A stretch of 21,472 nt of DNA from Microbacteriaceae bacterium UBA1487 (lineage in GTDB: Bacteria; Actinomycetota; Actinomycetes; Actinomycetales; Microbacteriaceae): the NCBI GenBank assembly GCA_002325245.1, contig DCRR01000013.1, positions 110,852 to 132,323 of the forward strand, in the 5' to 3' direction. The notes beneath the pieces are model-generated. The model was not told the origin of the DNA, ran no database searches, and saw only the letters and a program-made list of their open reading frames with translations. Made by a program: the position numbers and the translations under genes. This document shows positions 1 to 7,196 of the stretch, piece after piece (positions within the stretch are counted from its first letter, which is position 1; each line of letters starts with the position of its first letter).

Positions 1-167
1 GTGTAGAGGATCGTCGGCGCGAGACCGGACTCGGCGAGCAGCTCGCCAGCGCGCTTCGCCTCGGTCACCCCCTGATCGCTCAGGCGGACGTCAACCCACC
101 CGGTGAACAGGTTCTTTTGGTTCCAGTCGGAATTGCCGTGACGAAGAAGGATGAGCGTGGTGGTCAT
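1..167 (-). CDS. gpmA: Phosphoglycerate mutase, 2,3-bisphosphoglycerate-dependent (N-terminal part, runs off the window)
   Basis: Only the first 55 codons are present; the gene continues past the left edge. The protein starts MTTTLILLRHGNSDWNQKNL and continues FTGWVDVRLSDQG. The RHG motif (residues 9-11), whose histidine is the phosphorylated catalytic residue of this family, and the NLFTGW(V/C)D block are typical of dPGM. The enzyme interconverts 3- and 2-phosphoglycerate in glycolysis in the cytoplasm. The ATG at 167 has no Shine-Dalgarno sequence. Instead a TAGGCT -10 box ends exactly 6 nt upstream, so the mRNA is probably leaderless. In many actinobacteria gpm lies beside phoU or a phosphate two-component system, which fits the phosphate genes further right, but those neighbours are outside the window. 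Confidence 0.93.
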   Translation of the reverse strand, partial: MTTTLILLRHGNSDWNQKNLFTGWVDVRLSDQGVTEAKRAGELLAESGLAPTILY

Positions 168-173
168 GCCGCC

Positions 174-179
174 AGCCTA
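174..179 (-). promoter_or_regulatory. -10 box of gpmA, leaderless architecture
   Basis: On the minus strand TAGGCT is followed by GGCGGC and then the ATG at 167. Transcription would start on the A of the start codon. The same hexamer and spacing occur before the TIR-like gene at 15086. No convincing -35 box is visible. Confidence 0.6.
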
Positions 180-198
180 CCGAGACAACAATGGACGC

Positions 199-984
199 AT
201 GCCAAGATCCACCTCGCCGCAGGGGCGCATCACCCGCGGGACGACCGGGGTCAACCGCCTGCGGCGCGTGGATCGCTGGGTGGCGCAGCTGCCCGCGTTC
301 CGTTCCGCGGACGCCCCGCTCGTCGTCGATCTGGGCTACGGCGCCTCCGCGCGCACGACCCTCGAGCTGCATGAGCGCCTGGCCCGCGTGAAGCCGAGCG
401 TGGAGGTCGTGGGCATCGAGATCGATCCGGAGCGGGTGCGGCTCGCGAACGCCGAGGCGTGGCCCGGGGTGAGCTTCCGACTCGGCGGCTTCGAGACGCC
501 GCTCGACGGGCGGCGCGCGACGGTGATCCGGGCGCTCAACGTGCTGCGCCAGTACGACGAGTCGGAGGTGGAGGCGGCCTGGGCGACCATGCGGGCGCGC
601 CTGGCACCCGGCGGCGCGCTCGTCGAAGGCACCTGCAACGAGGTGGGTCGCGTCGCCAGCTGGGTGACCCTGGAGGCGACCGGACCGGTGACCTTCACCA
701 TCTCGCTGCGCCTGGCCGAACTGGATGCCCCTTCGATCGTCGCCGAGCGGCTTCCCAAGGCGCTCATCCACCGCAACGTGCCGGGCGAGCGCATCCACGA
801 CCTGCTGGCGACGCTCGACCGCCTGTGGGCGACGCACGCGCCGCTCGGCGTCTACGGACCCACGCAGCGCTGGATCGCCGTCGCCGAATCGCTGCGGGCC
901 GAGGGCTGGCCGGTGCTCGGCGCGCGATCGCGCTGGAAGCTCGGCGAGCTGACCGTGCCGTGGAGCGCCGTCGCACCCGCCTGA
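199..984 (+). CDS. Class I SAM-dependent methyltransferase (substrate unknown)
   Basis: The 261-residue protein has a Rossmann-type SAM-binding core: motif I VVDLGYGAS (residues 42-50) follows an N-terminal basic stretch, and the second strand VVGIEID (70-76) ends in the acidic residue that usually binds the ribose of SAM. The rest (ALNVLRQYDESEVEAAW, then LAPGGALVEGTCNE) fits the later strands of the fold. The substrate cannot be read from sequence. I chose the ATG at 199 because the in-frame ATG at 151 would overlap the divergent gpmA start; MPRSTSPQGRITRGTTGVNR looks like a normal N-terminus. No Shine-Dalgarno is present. A poor -10 match (AACAAT, 187-192) lies 6 nt before the ATG, so this gene may also be leaderless. 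It converges with the FUSC gene, leaving one base between the two stop codons. Confidence 0.8.
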   Translation: MPRSTSPQGRITRGTTGVNRLRRVDRWVAQLPAFRSADAPLVVDLGYGASARTTLELHERLARVKPSVEVVGIEIDPERVRLANAEAWPGVSFRLGGFETPLDGRRATVIRALNVLRQYDESEVEAAWATMRARLAPGGALVEGTCNEVGRVASWVTLEATGPVTFTISLRLAELDAPSIVAERLPKALIHRNVPGERIHDLLATLDRLWATHAPLGVYGPTQRWIAVAESLRAEGWPVLGARSRWKLGELTVPWSAVAPA

Positions 985-985
985 G

Positions 986-2119
986 TCAGGAGACCGGCGG
1001 CAGGAGCTTGCGCGCCTCGTCGATCGGCATGCCCGCGCCGACCAGCAGATCGACCACGAGGGGGCGCAGGAGCAGCAGCACGGTGGCGTCGGTGACGACG
1101 AGGGCGCCCGGAAGGCTCACCGCCGGGTCGAGCCGGGTCGCGAGCGAGGAGAGCACGCCGCGCGCCGACTCGGCGATCTCCAGCTCGACGACAGTGCGGG
1201 CGTCGAGCGCGGTCGCGAGCAGGCGCATCGCCCCCGAAAGGTCGGCCACGAGCCCGGCGAGCGCGGGCCGCGGAACCCCGTCGCGCACCAGGAACTCGAT
1301 GCGCCGCGCCACCAGGCGCAGGTGCCGGCTCGCAAGGTCGGCGGTGGCCTGCAGCCGCTGCTGCCGCCGCACCATGACGAGATGGCGGCGCAGGAACGGC
1401 GAGAGCCGCGTCACCGAGACGGCAGTGTCGGCCGAGGCGGCCCACTCGTCCAGCAGCGGCTGCGTGCGCCGCAGCCGCGCGAGGGCGAGCTCCGCCGCCG
1501 CCGGATCCGCGTCGGCGAGCGCGTCGCGCACCGAGCCGAGCGCCTCGTCGAAGACGGAGAACACGCGCCGTCCGTCACGTGCGGCCTGACGGCGCGGGTC
1601 GCGCGGAATCAGCGCCGTCACGAGCAGCGCGACCACGCCGCCGACGAGACCGTCGAGGGTGCGCCCGAACGGGCTCCCGTCGATCTGCGGCAGCAGCACG
1701 ACGAGTGCGGCCGGAATCGCCGTGGCGAGCGCGAAGGCGGGATTCGGCGACACGGCGCGCGCCACCACGAAGGTGACCAGCATCGCCACCAGCAGCTGCC
1801 ACAGGCCCGCGCCGAGCAGCACCATGAACGCGTTGGCCAGCGCGATGCCCAGGAGGATCGCGAGCACGCTGGCCGCCACCCGGCGGGGCCGCGCGTCGCG
1901 AGAGAAGCCGAGGGAGGTGACGACGACGGTCACGGCGAGGACGGGCAACTGGTGGCCCAGCCCCCAGTGCGCGATCGAGTACGACGCGGCGATGCCGGCG
2001 AGGATCTGCAGGATCGCCGGCAGCGACTCCCACACCCGGCGCACCGCCGCCCGCGCGTCGATGCGGCGACGCACACGGCGCTCCAGGGCGCGCAGGCTGC
2101 CGAGGCGGTCCACGGTCAC
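986..2119 (-). CDS. FUSC-family (aromatic acid exporter-like) membrane protein
   Basis: The 377-residue protein has an N-terminal hydrophobic half (about residues 35-175) with five or six membrane segments, including LPVLAVTVVVTSLGFSRD and a Pro/Gly-rich segment SPNPAFALATAIPAALVVLL. A charged, mostly helical cytoplasmic half follows (about 180-377). This layout, with the R-D-P-R turn after the last helix, matches FUSC/ArAE proteins; some relatives export aromatic acids, but the substrate here is unknown. The start is the GTG at 2119, which overlaps the ygfZ stop as GTGA, implying translational coupling. It is the last gene of a five-gene minus-strand operon. A longer frame extending upstream is an out-of-frame read through ygfZ and was discarded. 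Confidence 0.8.
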   Translation of the reverse strand: MTVDRLGSLRALERRVRRRIDARAAVRRVWESLPAILQILAGIAASYSIAHWGLGHQLPVLAVTVVVTSLGFSRDARPRRVAASVLAILLGIALANAFMVLLGAGLWQLLVAMLVTFVVARAVSPNPAFALATAIPAALVVLLPQIDGSPFGRTLDGLVGGVVALLVTALIPRDPRRQAARDGRRVFSVFDEALGSVRDALADADPAAAELALARLRRTQPLLDEWAASADTAVSVTRLSPFLRRHLVMVRRQQRLQATADLASRHLRLVARRIEFLVRDGVPRPALAGLVADLSGAMRLLATALDARTVVELEIAESARGVLSSLATRLDPAVSLPGALVVTDATVLLLLRPLVVDLLVGAGMPIDEARKLLPPVS

Positions 2120-3243
2120 TCGCGGCGGACGCCGCCGAGGCGCGGCAGGCGCGGCACGTTCGCGGAGGCGCCCGCCTCCGGCGGGACCACGATCTCCTGC
2201 GCGGCAGCCAGCAGGGTGCCGTCGGCGGTCACGACCGTGAGCTCGGCGTCCACCGGCGCGGAGCGCTTGACGAGAGCGAGGGCGATCGGGCCCAGCTCGT
2301 GGTGGCGGGCAACGCTCGTCAGCTGGCCGACGACCTTCTCGCCGGAGCGCACCTCGTCGCCCGCGGCCGCGGCCACCCCCTCGCTGCCGTCGAGGTGCAG
2401 GAACACCAGCCGGCGCGGCGGATGGCCGAGGTTGTGCACCTTCGCGACCGTCTCCTGACCGCGGTAGCAGCCCTTCGCCAGGTGCACCGCCGACCGCAGC
2501 CAGTCGAGCTCGTGCGGCAGCGTCGTGGCGTCGAGCTCGGTCGCCGCGCGCGGTCGCCAGGCGGCGATGCGCAGCGCCTCGAGCGCGAGGCTTCCGGACA
2601 CGGGCGTGCCGGTCGCCGCCAGGTCGGCGAGCCGGTCGCGGGGAACGAGCACTTCGACCGCGCGCCACTCGGCACCGGGGTGCCCCTCTGCGGCGGCGTA
2701 GGAGTGGCCGCCCGCGGCGACCTCGGCCCAGCCGTCCTGCCAGATCAGCGGAACCCCGTGCGGGGCGGCGGCGAACTCGGCGAGCGCGGCGGGCACCTCG
2801 CCGAGCGCCCCGACGGTGGCGAACTCGGCGGTGCGGTCGGCGACCTCGACGCGGAGCATGAAGCGCATCCGGTCGAGGAAGGCGCGGAAGCCCTCGCCGA
2901 GACCCGCGTCGAGCAGCAGCCAGGTGGTGGTGCCGTCGTCCAACACGCGGGCAACGAACTCGATGCGTCCACTCGGGTCGAGCAGCAGGGTCTCGCTGGA
3001 GCCGCCCGCGGGCAGGCGGGTGAGCGCCTGCGAGGTGAGCGAGTCGAGCCAGCTCAGCCGGTCGTCGCCCGTGATCGAGAGCGCGTCGCGGTCGGAGAGG
3101 TCGACGATCGCCTCACCGCGGGCGAGGGCACGCTGCTCGGCGATCGGGTTGCCGTAGTGCTCTGGCGGGGAGCCGACGGCGCCGGGGAGCGCCGCGAAGG
3201 GGGTCGCGGTTTCGACAGGCTCAACCGGCTTGTCAGTCGACAC
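2116..3243 (-). CDS. ygfZ: YgfZ/GcvT-domain folate-binding protein (Fe-S cluster repair)
   Basis: The 375-residue protein carries the family signature KGCYRGQE with its conserved cysteine at about residue 259, followed by VHNLGHPPRRLVFL. The N-terminal half (DLSDRDALSITGDDRLSWLDSLTSQ) is the GcvT-like folate-binding domain. YgfZ uses tetrahydrofolate in assembly or repair of some iron-sulfur enzymes and is cytoplasmic. The start is uncertain: GTG at 3243 (used here) overlaps the upstream nitrobindin gene by 11 nt, and ATG at 3264 would overlap it by 32 nt. Neither has a good Shine-Dalgarno. The first residues (STDKPVEPVETATP) are encoded largely by what looks like an interspersed repeat rather than by conserved protein sequence, so the conserved protein begins near GNPIAEQRALARGEAIVDLS. 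Confidence 0.9.
   Translation of the reverse strand: MSTDKPVEPVETATPFAALPGAVGSPPEHYGNPIAEQRALARGEAIVDLSDRDALSITGDDRLSWLDSLTSQALTRLPAGGSSETLLLDPSGRIEFVARVLDDGTTTWLLLDAGLGEGFRAFLDRMRFMLRVEVADRTAEFATVGALGEVPAALAEFAAAPHGVPLIWQDGWAEVAAGGHSYAAAEGHPGAEWRAVEVLVPRDRLADLAATGTPVSGSLALEALRIAAWRPRAATELDATTLPHELDWLRSAVHLAKGCYRGQETVAKVHNLGHPPRRLVFLHLDGSEGVAAAAGDEVRSGEKVVGQLTSVARHHELGPIALALVKRSAPVDAELTVVTADGTLLAAAQEIVVPPEAGASANVPRLPRLGGVRRE
3208..3226. repeat. Interspersed-repeat-like unit inside the 5' end of ygfZ
   Basis: The unit ggtttcgacaggctcaacc has short complementary ends (GGTT/AACC). From memory, near-identical units recur between genes in Microbacteriaceae and other actinobacteria. It is the only copy I see in this window, so repeat status rests on recall. 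Read on the minus strand it encodes PVEPVET near the N-terminus of YgfZ. Confidence 0.45.
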
Positions 3244-3844
3244 GAGCGAGCCGTCCGGAGGCATGGGTGCGCAGGTCGTGGCCGAGGGCGGCGATGTCCC
3301 AGGCCCACAGCAGGTGGTCGTCCACGAGTCCGTAGATGCGGGTGGCGGCCGAGTAGTCCTTGGCGCTGGCGGTGCGCACCACGGCATCCGTCGCCAGATC
3401 GATGCGCGGCCCCGCGACGGCGCCCAGGTAGAGCTCGCTCACGCCCGCCGCGTGCAGAATCGACACCTCGATGTCGAAGGAGCCGGCGGCGTTGCGCAGC
3501 GTCTCCACCTGCTCGGCCGACGTGAACTCCGACTCGCCGACGCCCGGGATCATGCCCGGGCCGGGATCCGCCGCGGTCGCCGGCCGCGCCAGGCTCCAGT
3601 AACCCAGCTCAGAGAAGTAGGGCAGGGCCTCCGAGGCCTCGGCCTCCGCATCCAGCGCCCACACCGTGCAGCTGTACTGCAGGTGACGTCCGCCGTCATG
3701 GCTGAAGGCGATCCGCTGCCCGAACTCGCCCTCGTGCATCTGATCGCCGGCACGGTAGGCGAGCACGCCGGTGCCTTCCCACACGCCGATCAGCCAGGAG
3801 AGCGGGACGAGCTCTGCCGGAACCGCCGGGTCGAGCTCGAACAT
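3233..3844 (-). CDS. Nitrobindin-like haem-binding beta-barrel protein (FABP family, DUF1794)
   Basis: The 203-residue protein opens with the hallmark GVWEGTG (residues 20-26), typical of nitrobindins and the THAP4 C-terminal domain, followed by alternating strands of a ten-strand barrel. Near the C-terminus, ALGHDLRTHASGRLARV supplies His194, the likely axial haem ligand by analogy with the mycobacterial homologue; His189 is an alternative. Family members bind ferric haem, interact with nitric oxide and can isomerise peroxynitrite, in the cytoplasm. The ATG at 3844 lies 3 nt after the stop of the 35-aa gene, and the 3' end overlaps the ygfZ start. Pairing with the Fe-S protein YgfZ suggests a shared theme of protecting metal cofactors against nitrosative or oxidative stress; that link is inference. 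Confidence 0.88.
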   Translation of the reverse strand: MFELDPAVPAELVPLSWLIGVWEGTGVLAYRAGDQMHEGEFGQRIAFSHDGGRHLQYSCTVWALDAEAEASEALPYFSELGYWSLARPATAADPGPGMIPGVGESEFTSAEQVETLRNAAGSFDIEVSILHAAGVSELYLGAVAGPRIDLATDAVVRTASAKDYSAATRIYGLVDDHLLWAWDIAALGHDLRTHASGRLARVD

Positions 3845-3847
3845 GCC

Positions 3848-3955
3848 CTAGCGCTGCCCGCGGAAGAGGTTGTACACCACGACGACGGAGACGAAGCCGA
3901 TCGACAGCGTCGCGAGACCGAGGAGCGCGATGAAGAAGAGTTCGAGGGCAAGCAT
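3848..3955 (-). CDS. 35-residue membrane micropeptide
   Basis: The frame reads MLALELFFIALLGLATLSIG followed by FVSVVVVYNLFRGQR. It is almost one continuous hydrophobic helix ending in a short basic tail (NLFRGQR), so it should be a single-pass inner-membrane peptide with the basic end in the cytoplasm. It starts 4 nt after the stop of the 94-aa gene and ends 3 nt before the nitrobindin ATG. That tight fit, with no alternative frame in the gap, is the main evidence that it is a real gene. Function is unknown. Automatic annotation often misses genes this short. Confidence 0.7.
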   Translation of the reverse strand: MLALELFFIALLGLATLSIGFVSVVVVYNLFRGQR

Positions 3956-3959
3956 GGTC

Positions 3960-4244
3960 TCAGTCTAGTGAGGGGAGCAGCGCCACGTCGGGGTGGATCG
4001 CGATCAGCACCGCCGAGGCCACCACCAGGATCACCAGCCCGCCCCCGAGGCTCGCGATCATGCGCGTCACGAAGCCGTCGCGACGGTGGATGGCGAGCTG
4101 GATCGCGGAGGTCATGATGACCAGCGCACCCAGTACGACGGGGATCCAGACCAGGAACGCGGAGCCCGCGAACACCCCCACCAGCACGGCGCCGACGAGC
4201 GCTGCCCCCCAGACGATGCCGATGCTCCCACGTAGCCAGTTCAC
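3960..4244 (-). CDS. 94-residue hypothetical membrane protein
   Basis: The protein VNWLRGSIGIVWGAALVGAV and following has three hydrophobic segments (about residues 8-28, 31-52 and 66-84) separated by a short charged loop (IHRRDGFVTRM). I do not recognise a family. The GTG at 4244 is preferred because a longer frame has no other reasonable start, and because a TACTAT -10 box ends 6 nt before it, giving a leaderless transcript. It is the first gene of the minus-strand operon that runs through the micropeptide, nitrobindin, YgfZ and FUSC genes, and it is divergent from glnR. Confidence 0.7.
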   Translation of the reverse strand: MNWLRGSIGIVWGAALVGAVLVGVFAGSAFLVWIPVVLGALVIMTSAIQLAIHRRDGFVTRMIASLGGGLVILVVASAVLIAIHPDVALLPSLD

Positions 4245-4250
4245 GCGCCC

Positions 4251-4256
4251 ATAGTA
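4251..4256 (-). promoter_or_regulatory. -10 box of the five-gene operon, leaderless architecture
   Basis: On the minus strand TACTAT is followed by GGGCGC and then GTG at 4244, so transcription would begin on the G of the start codon. No clear TTGACA-like -35 is visible. Confidence 0.6.
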
Positions 4257-4264
4257 TGCGTCAC

Positions 4265-4270
4265 TACACT
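4265..4270 (+). promoter_or_regulatory. Probable -10 box and ribosome binding site of glnR
   Basis: TACACT at 4265-4270 would give a transcript starting near 4277 with a short leader. GGGAGG at 4285-4290 lies directly against the GTG at 4291 but 6 nt before the GTG at 4297. This spacing selects 4297 as the start. Confidence 0.5.
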
Positions 4271-4296
4271 GTCCCCAGACTCTCGGGAGGGTGTTC

Positions 4297-4980
4297 GTGG
4301 CACAGTTGTTGATTCTGACCTCTACGGTCGACAGCGACGTGTTGCCCGCGCTCGGACTTCTGAACCACCGCACGCGCAGCATTCCCGCCGAACCGGCGTC
4401 GCTCGTGACGGCGCCGACGGCCGACCTGATTCTGGTGGATGCGCGGCTCGATCTGGCCAGCGCCAAGTCGCTGTGCAAGATCCTCGTCACCACCGGTGTC
4501 ACCGTTCCCGTGCTGCTGGTGCTCACCGAGGGCGGGCTCACGGCCGTGCAGTCCGACTGGGGCGTCGACGACGTGATCCTGGAATCGGCCGGTCCCGCCG
4601 AGGCGGATGCGCGCATCCGCCTGGCGATCGGTCGCCTCACCGAGGACAAGTCGTCGAGCAAGATCCAGACCTCGGGCGTCATCATCGACGAGGCGAGCTA
4701 CTCCGCCAAGGTGCACGGTCGCCCGCTCGACCTCACCTACAAGGAGTTCGAGCTGCTCCGCTTCTTCGCCTCCCACCCGAGTCGGGTGTTCACTCGCGAG
4801 CAGCTGCTCAGCGAGGTGTGGGGCTACGACTACTTCGGCGGCACCCGCACGGTCGATGTGCACGTGCGACGACTGCGCGCCAAGCTCGGCGATCTCGAGT
4901 CGCTCATCGGCACGGTGCGCAACGTCGGCTACCGCTTCAACGTTTATGAAGATGATGAGAGACTCACGCCCGCGGGCTGA
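4297..4980 (+). CDS. glnR: GlnR-type orphan OmpR/PhoB-family transcription factor
   Basis: The 227-residue protein has an atypical receiver domain (about 1-115) and a C-terminal winged helix (about 125-217) with GRPLDLTYKEFELLRFFASH, VWGYDYFGGTRTVDVHVRRL and GTVRNVGYRF. The receiver starts AQLLILTSTVDSDVLPALGL, which matches actinobacterial GlnR as I recall it. It lacks the N-terminal acidic pair and the usual conserved lysine of true response regulators, although an aspartate remains at the phospho-acceptor position (Asp48). GlnR proteins work without a partner kinase and control nitrogen assimilation genes; crosstalk with phosphate control is known in streptomycetes. In Mycobacterium tuberculosis glnR also lies near phosphate-transport genes. 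The GTG at 4297 is chosen by its Shine-Dalgarno spacing. No kinase gene is adjacent. Confidence 0.82.
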   Translation: MAQLLILTSTVDSDVLPALGLLNHRTRSIPAEPASLVTAPTADLILVDARLDLASAKSLCKILVTTGVTVPVLLVLTEGGLTAVQSDWGVDDVILESAGPAEADARIRLAIGRLTEDKSSSKIQTSGVIIDEASYSAKVHGRPLDLTYKEFELLRFFASHPSRVFTREQLLSEVWGYDYFGGTRTVDVHVRRLRAKLGDLESLIGTVRNVGYRFNVYEDDERLTPAG

Positions 4981-4982
4981 GC

Positions 4983-5000
4983 TTTAACCTGTCGTTCATT
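4983..5000 (+). promoter_or_regulatory. Candidate PHO box before ppk1
   Basis: TTTAACC (4983-4989) and GTTCATT (4994-5000) are two units spaced exactly 11 bp, each matching the actinobacterial PHO-box unit GTTCACC at 5 of 7 positions. The pair fills the 41-bp gap between glnR and ppk1. It is weaker than the pstS box. Confidence 0.4.
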
Positions 5001-5021
5001 GAGCGGTGCCAGGATGGTGAA

Positions 5022-7196
5022 GTGGACGACATCAACCCCCTCGGCGACCCGACGATCGCGGCCGACCTCCTCGACGACTACGAGGCAGAGCCGGTGCTCG
5101 TCGATGACGGGACCCTCCCCCACGACCGCTTCCTCGATCGCGAGCTGAGCTGGCTGGCGTTCAACCAGCGAGTGCTGGAGCTGGCCGAGGACGAGAGCCT
5201 GCCGATCCTGGAGCGCGCCAACTTCCTGGCGATCTTCTCCTCCAACCTCGACGAGTTCTTCATGGTGCGCGTCGCCGGCCTGAAGCGCCGCATCGCGACC
5301 GGGCTCGCCGTGCCGACGAACGTGGGGCGCGCGCCGAGCGACGTGCTCGCCGACATCAGCGCCAAGGCGCACGAGCTGCAGGATCGCCACGCGCGCGCGT
5401 TCGGCGAGCTGGTGAAGCCCGCCCTCGACGCCGCCGACATCCACATCGAGCACTGGACCGATCTAGAGGAGCGCGACCGGGTGCGGGTCGACGAGATCTT
5501 CTCGAGCCAGATCTTCCCCGTGCTGATGCCGCTCGCGGTCGACCCCGCGCATCCGTTCCCCTACATCTCGGGCCTCTCGCTCAACCTCTCGGTGCGGGTG
5601 CGCAACCCGAAGACCGACAAGGAGGAGTTCGCGCGCCTCAAGGTGCCGACGAACCTTCCGCGCTTCGTGAAGCTGCCGGATGACGGCACCGGCCGCCTGC
5701 GCTACCTCCCCCTCGAGGACGTCATCGCCAATCACCTGAGCGAGCTGTTCCCGGGGATGGAGATCCTCGCCCACCACACGTTCCGCGTCACGCGCAACGA
5801 GGATGTCGTGGTCGAGGAGGACGAGAGCGAGAACCTCATCCAGGCGCTCGAGAAGGAGCTGCTGCGACGTCGCTTCGGCCCGCCGATCCGACTCGAGATC
5901 ACCGACGACATGGACGAGGTGACGCTCGGTCTGCTGATGAGCGAGCTGCAGATCACGGCGCAGGAGGTGTTCCGCCTGCCGGCGCCGCTCGACCTCGGCG
6001 GGCTCTTCGAGCTGATGAAGCTCGACCGCCCCGAGCTCAAGTACCCGAAGCACGTGCCGACCACGAGCGTGCACCTGCAGCCGGCCGACCCGACCGCGGC
6101 CCCCGACATCTTCGCCTCGATCGACCGCGGCGACGTGCTGCTGCACCACCCCTACGAGTCCTTCGCGACGAGCGTGCAAGCGTTCCTGGAGCAGGCCGCC
6201 GCCGACCCCAACGTGCTCGCCATCAAGCAGACCCTCTACCGCACGAGCGGTGACAGCCCGATCGTCGAGGCGCTGATCGCCGCGGCGCAGTCCGGCAAGG
6301 CGGTGCTCGCCCTGGTCGAGATCAAGGCCCGTTTCGACGAGCAGGCCAACATCTCCTGGGCGCGCAAGCTGGAGAAGGCGGGCGTGCACGTCGTCTACGG
6401 ACTCGTCGGGCTGAAGACCCACTGCAAGCTCGCGCTGGTGATCCGGCAGGAGGGCAGCGAGCTGCGCCACTACAGCCACATCGGCACGGGCAACTACAAC
6501 CCGAAGACCAGCCGGATCTATGAGGACTTCGGGCTGCTGACCGCCGACAACCAGGTCGGCAAAGACCTCACCCGCCTGTTCAACGAGCTCTCCGGCTACG
6601 CGATCGAGAAGAAGTTCAAGCGTCTGCTCGTCGCCCCGCTGCACCTGCGCAAGGGGCTGCTCAAGCACATCAACGCCGAGGCCAAGAACGCCCTCGAGGG
6701 CAAGCCGAGCGGCATCCGCATCAAGGTCAACTCGATGGTGGATGAGGCGATCATCGACGCGCTGTACCGCGCCAGCCAGGCGGGCGTGCCCATCGACATC
6801 TGGGTGCGCGGCATCTGCTCGCTGCGTCCCGGCGTGCCCGGACTCTCGGAGACGATCCGGGTGCGCAGCATCCTCGGCCGGTACCTGGAGCACTCCCGGA
6901 TCTTCGCCTTCCACCACGCCGGCGAACCGCTGGTCTTCATCGGCTCCGCCGACATGATGCACCGCAACCTCGACCGCCGCGTGGAGGCTCTCGTGCGCCT
7001 CACCGAGCCGGAGCACATCGACGAGCTCTCCAGCCTGTTCGAGCAGGCGATGTCGGAGAAGACGGATGCCTGGCATCTCGGCGAGGACGGCGTGTGGGTG
7101 CGCCACGACCGCGATGCCTCCGGCGAACCGCTGCTCGACCTGCAGGATGACGTGATGCGCCAGATCGGGGCCCGACGCCGGGGGAACCTGCGATGA
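5022..7196 (+). CDS. ppk1: Polyphosphate kinase 1
   Basis: At 724 residues the protein has the normal PPK1 length. The N-terminal helical domain begins DRFLDRELSWLAFNQRVLEL, followed by FLAIFSSNLDEFFMVRV. The first phospholipase D-like catalytic half carries HYSHIGTGNYN, whose histidine (His486) matches the autophosphorylated residue; the second carries YLEHSRIFAFHH and FIGSADMMHRNLDRRVEALV. The enzyme reversibly transfers the gamma-phosphate of ATP to inorganic polyphosphate, the main phosphate store, at the membrane or in the cytoplasm. The GTG at 5022 has AGGA 7 nt upstream. Its stop overlaps the mutT1 start as ATGA, so the two are translationally coupled. A PHO-box-like pair lies directly upstream. 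Confidence 0.97.
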   Translation: MDDINPLGDPTIAADLLDDYEAEPVLVDDGTLPHDRFLDRELSWLAFNQRVLELAEDESLPILERANFLAIFSSNLDEFFMVRVAGLKRRIATGLAVPTNVGRAPSDVLADISAKAHELQDRHARAFGELVKPALDAADIHIEHWTDLEERDRVRVDEIFSSQIFPVLMPLAVDPAHPFPYISGLSLNLSVRVRNPKTDKEEFARLKVPTNLPRFVKLPDDGTGRLRYLPLEDVIANHLSELFPGMEILAHHTFRVTRNEDVVVEEDESENLIQALEKELLRRRFGPPIRLEITDDMDEVTLGLLMSELQITAQEVFRLPAPLDLGGLFELMKLDRPELKYPKHVPTTSVHLQPADPTAAPDIFASIDRGDVLLHHPYESFATSVQAFLEQAAADPNVLAIKQTLYRTSGDSPIVEALIAAAQSGKAVLALVEIKARFDEQANISWARKLEKAGVHVVYGLVGLKTHCKLALVIRQEGSELRHYSHIGTGNYNPKTSRIYEDFGLLTADNQVGKDLTRLFNELSGYAIEKKFKRLLVAPLHLRKGLLKHINAEAKNALEGKPSGIRIKVNSMVDEAIIDALYRASQAGVPIDIWVRGICSLRPGVPGLSETIRVRSILGRYLEHSRIFAFHHAGEPLVFIGSADMMHRNLDRRVEALVRLTEPEHIDELSSLFEQAMSEKTDAWHLGEDGVWVRHDRDASGEPLLDLQDDVMRQIGARRRGNLR

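Noticed and set aside
459..1589. Long plus-strand frame across the methyltransferase and FUSC genes
   Set aside because: Arg-rich, low-complexity translation in the wrong frame of two recognisable genes.
2116..2668. Extended N-terminus for the FUSC protein
   Set aside because: The added 183 residues are an Arg/Ala-rich out-of-frame translation of ygfZ; the GTG at 2119 overlaps the ygfZ stop and begins the conserved protein.
4239..4245. GTTCACG upstream of glnR as a PHO box unit
   Set aside because: Single unit without an 11-bp-spaced partner; it overlaps the start codon of the divergent gene.
5463..7106. 547-codon minus-strand frame opposite ppk1
   Set aside because: Shadow of a strongly conserved gene; no domain and no start signal.
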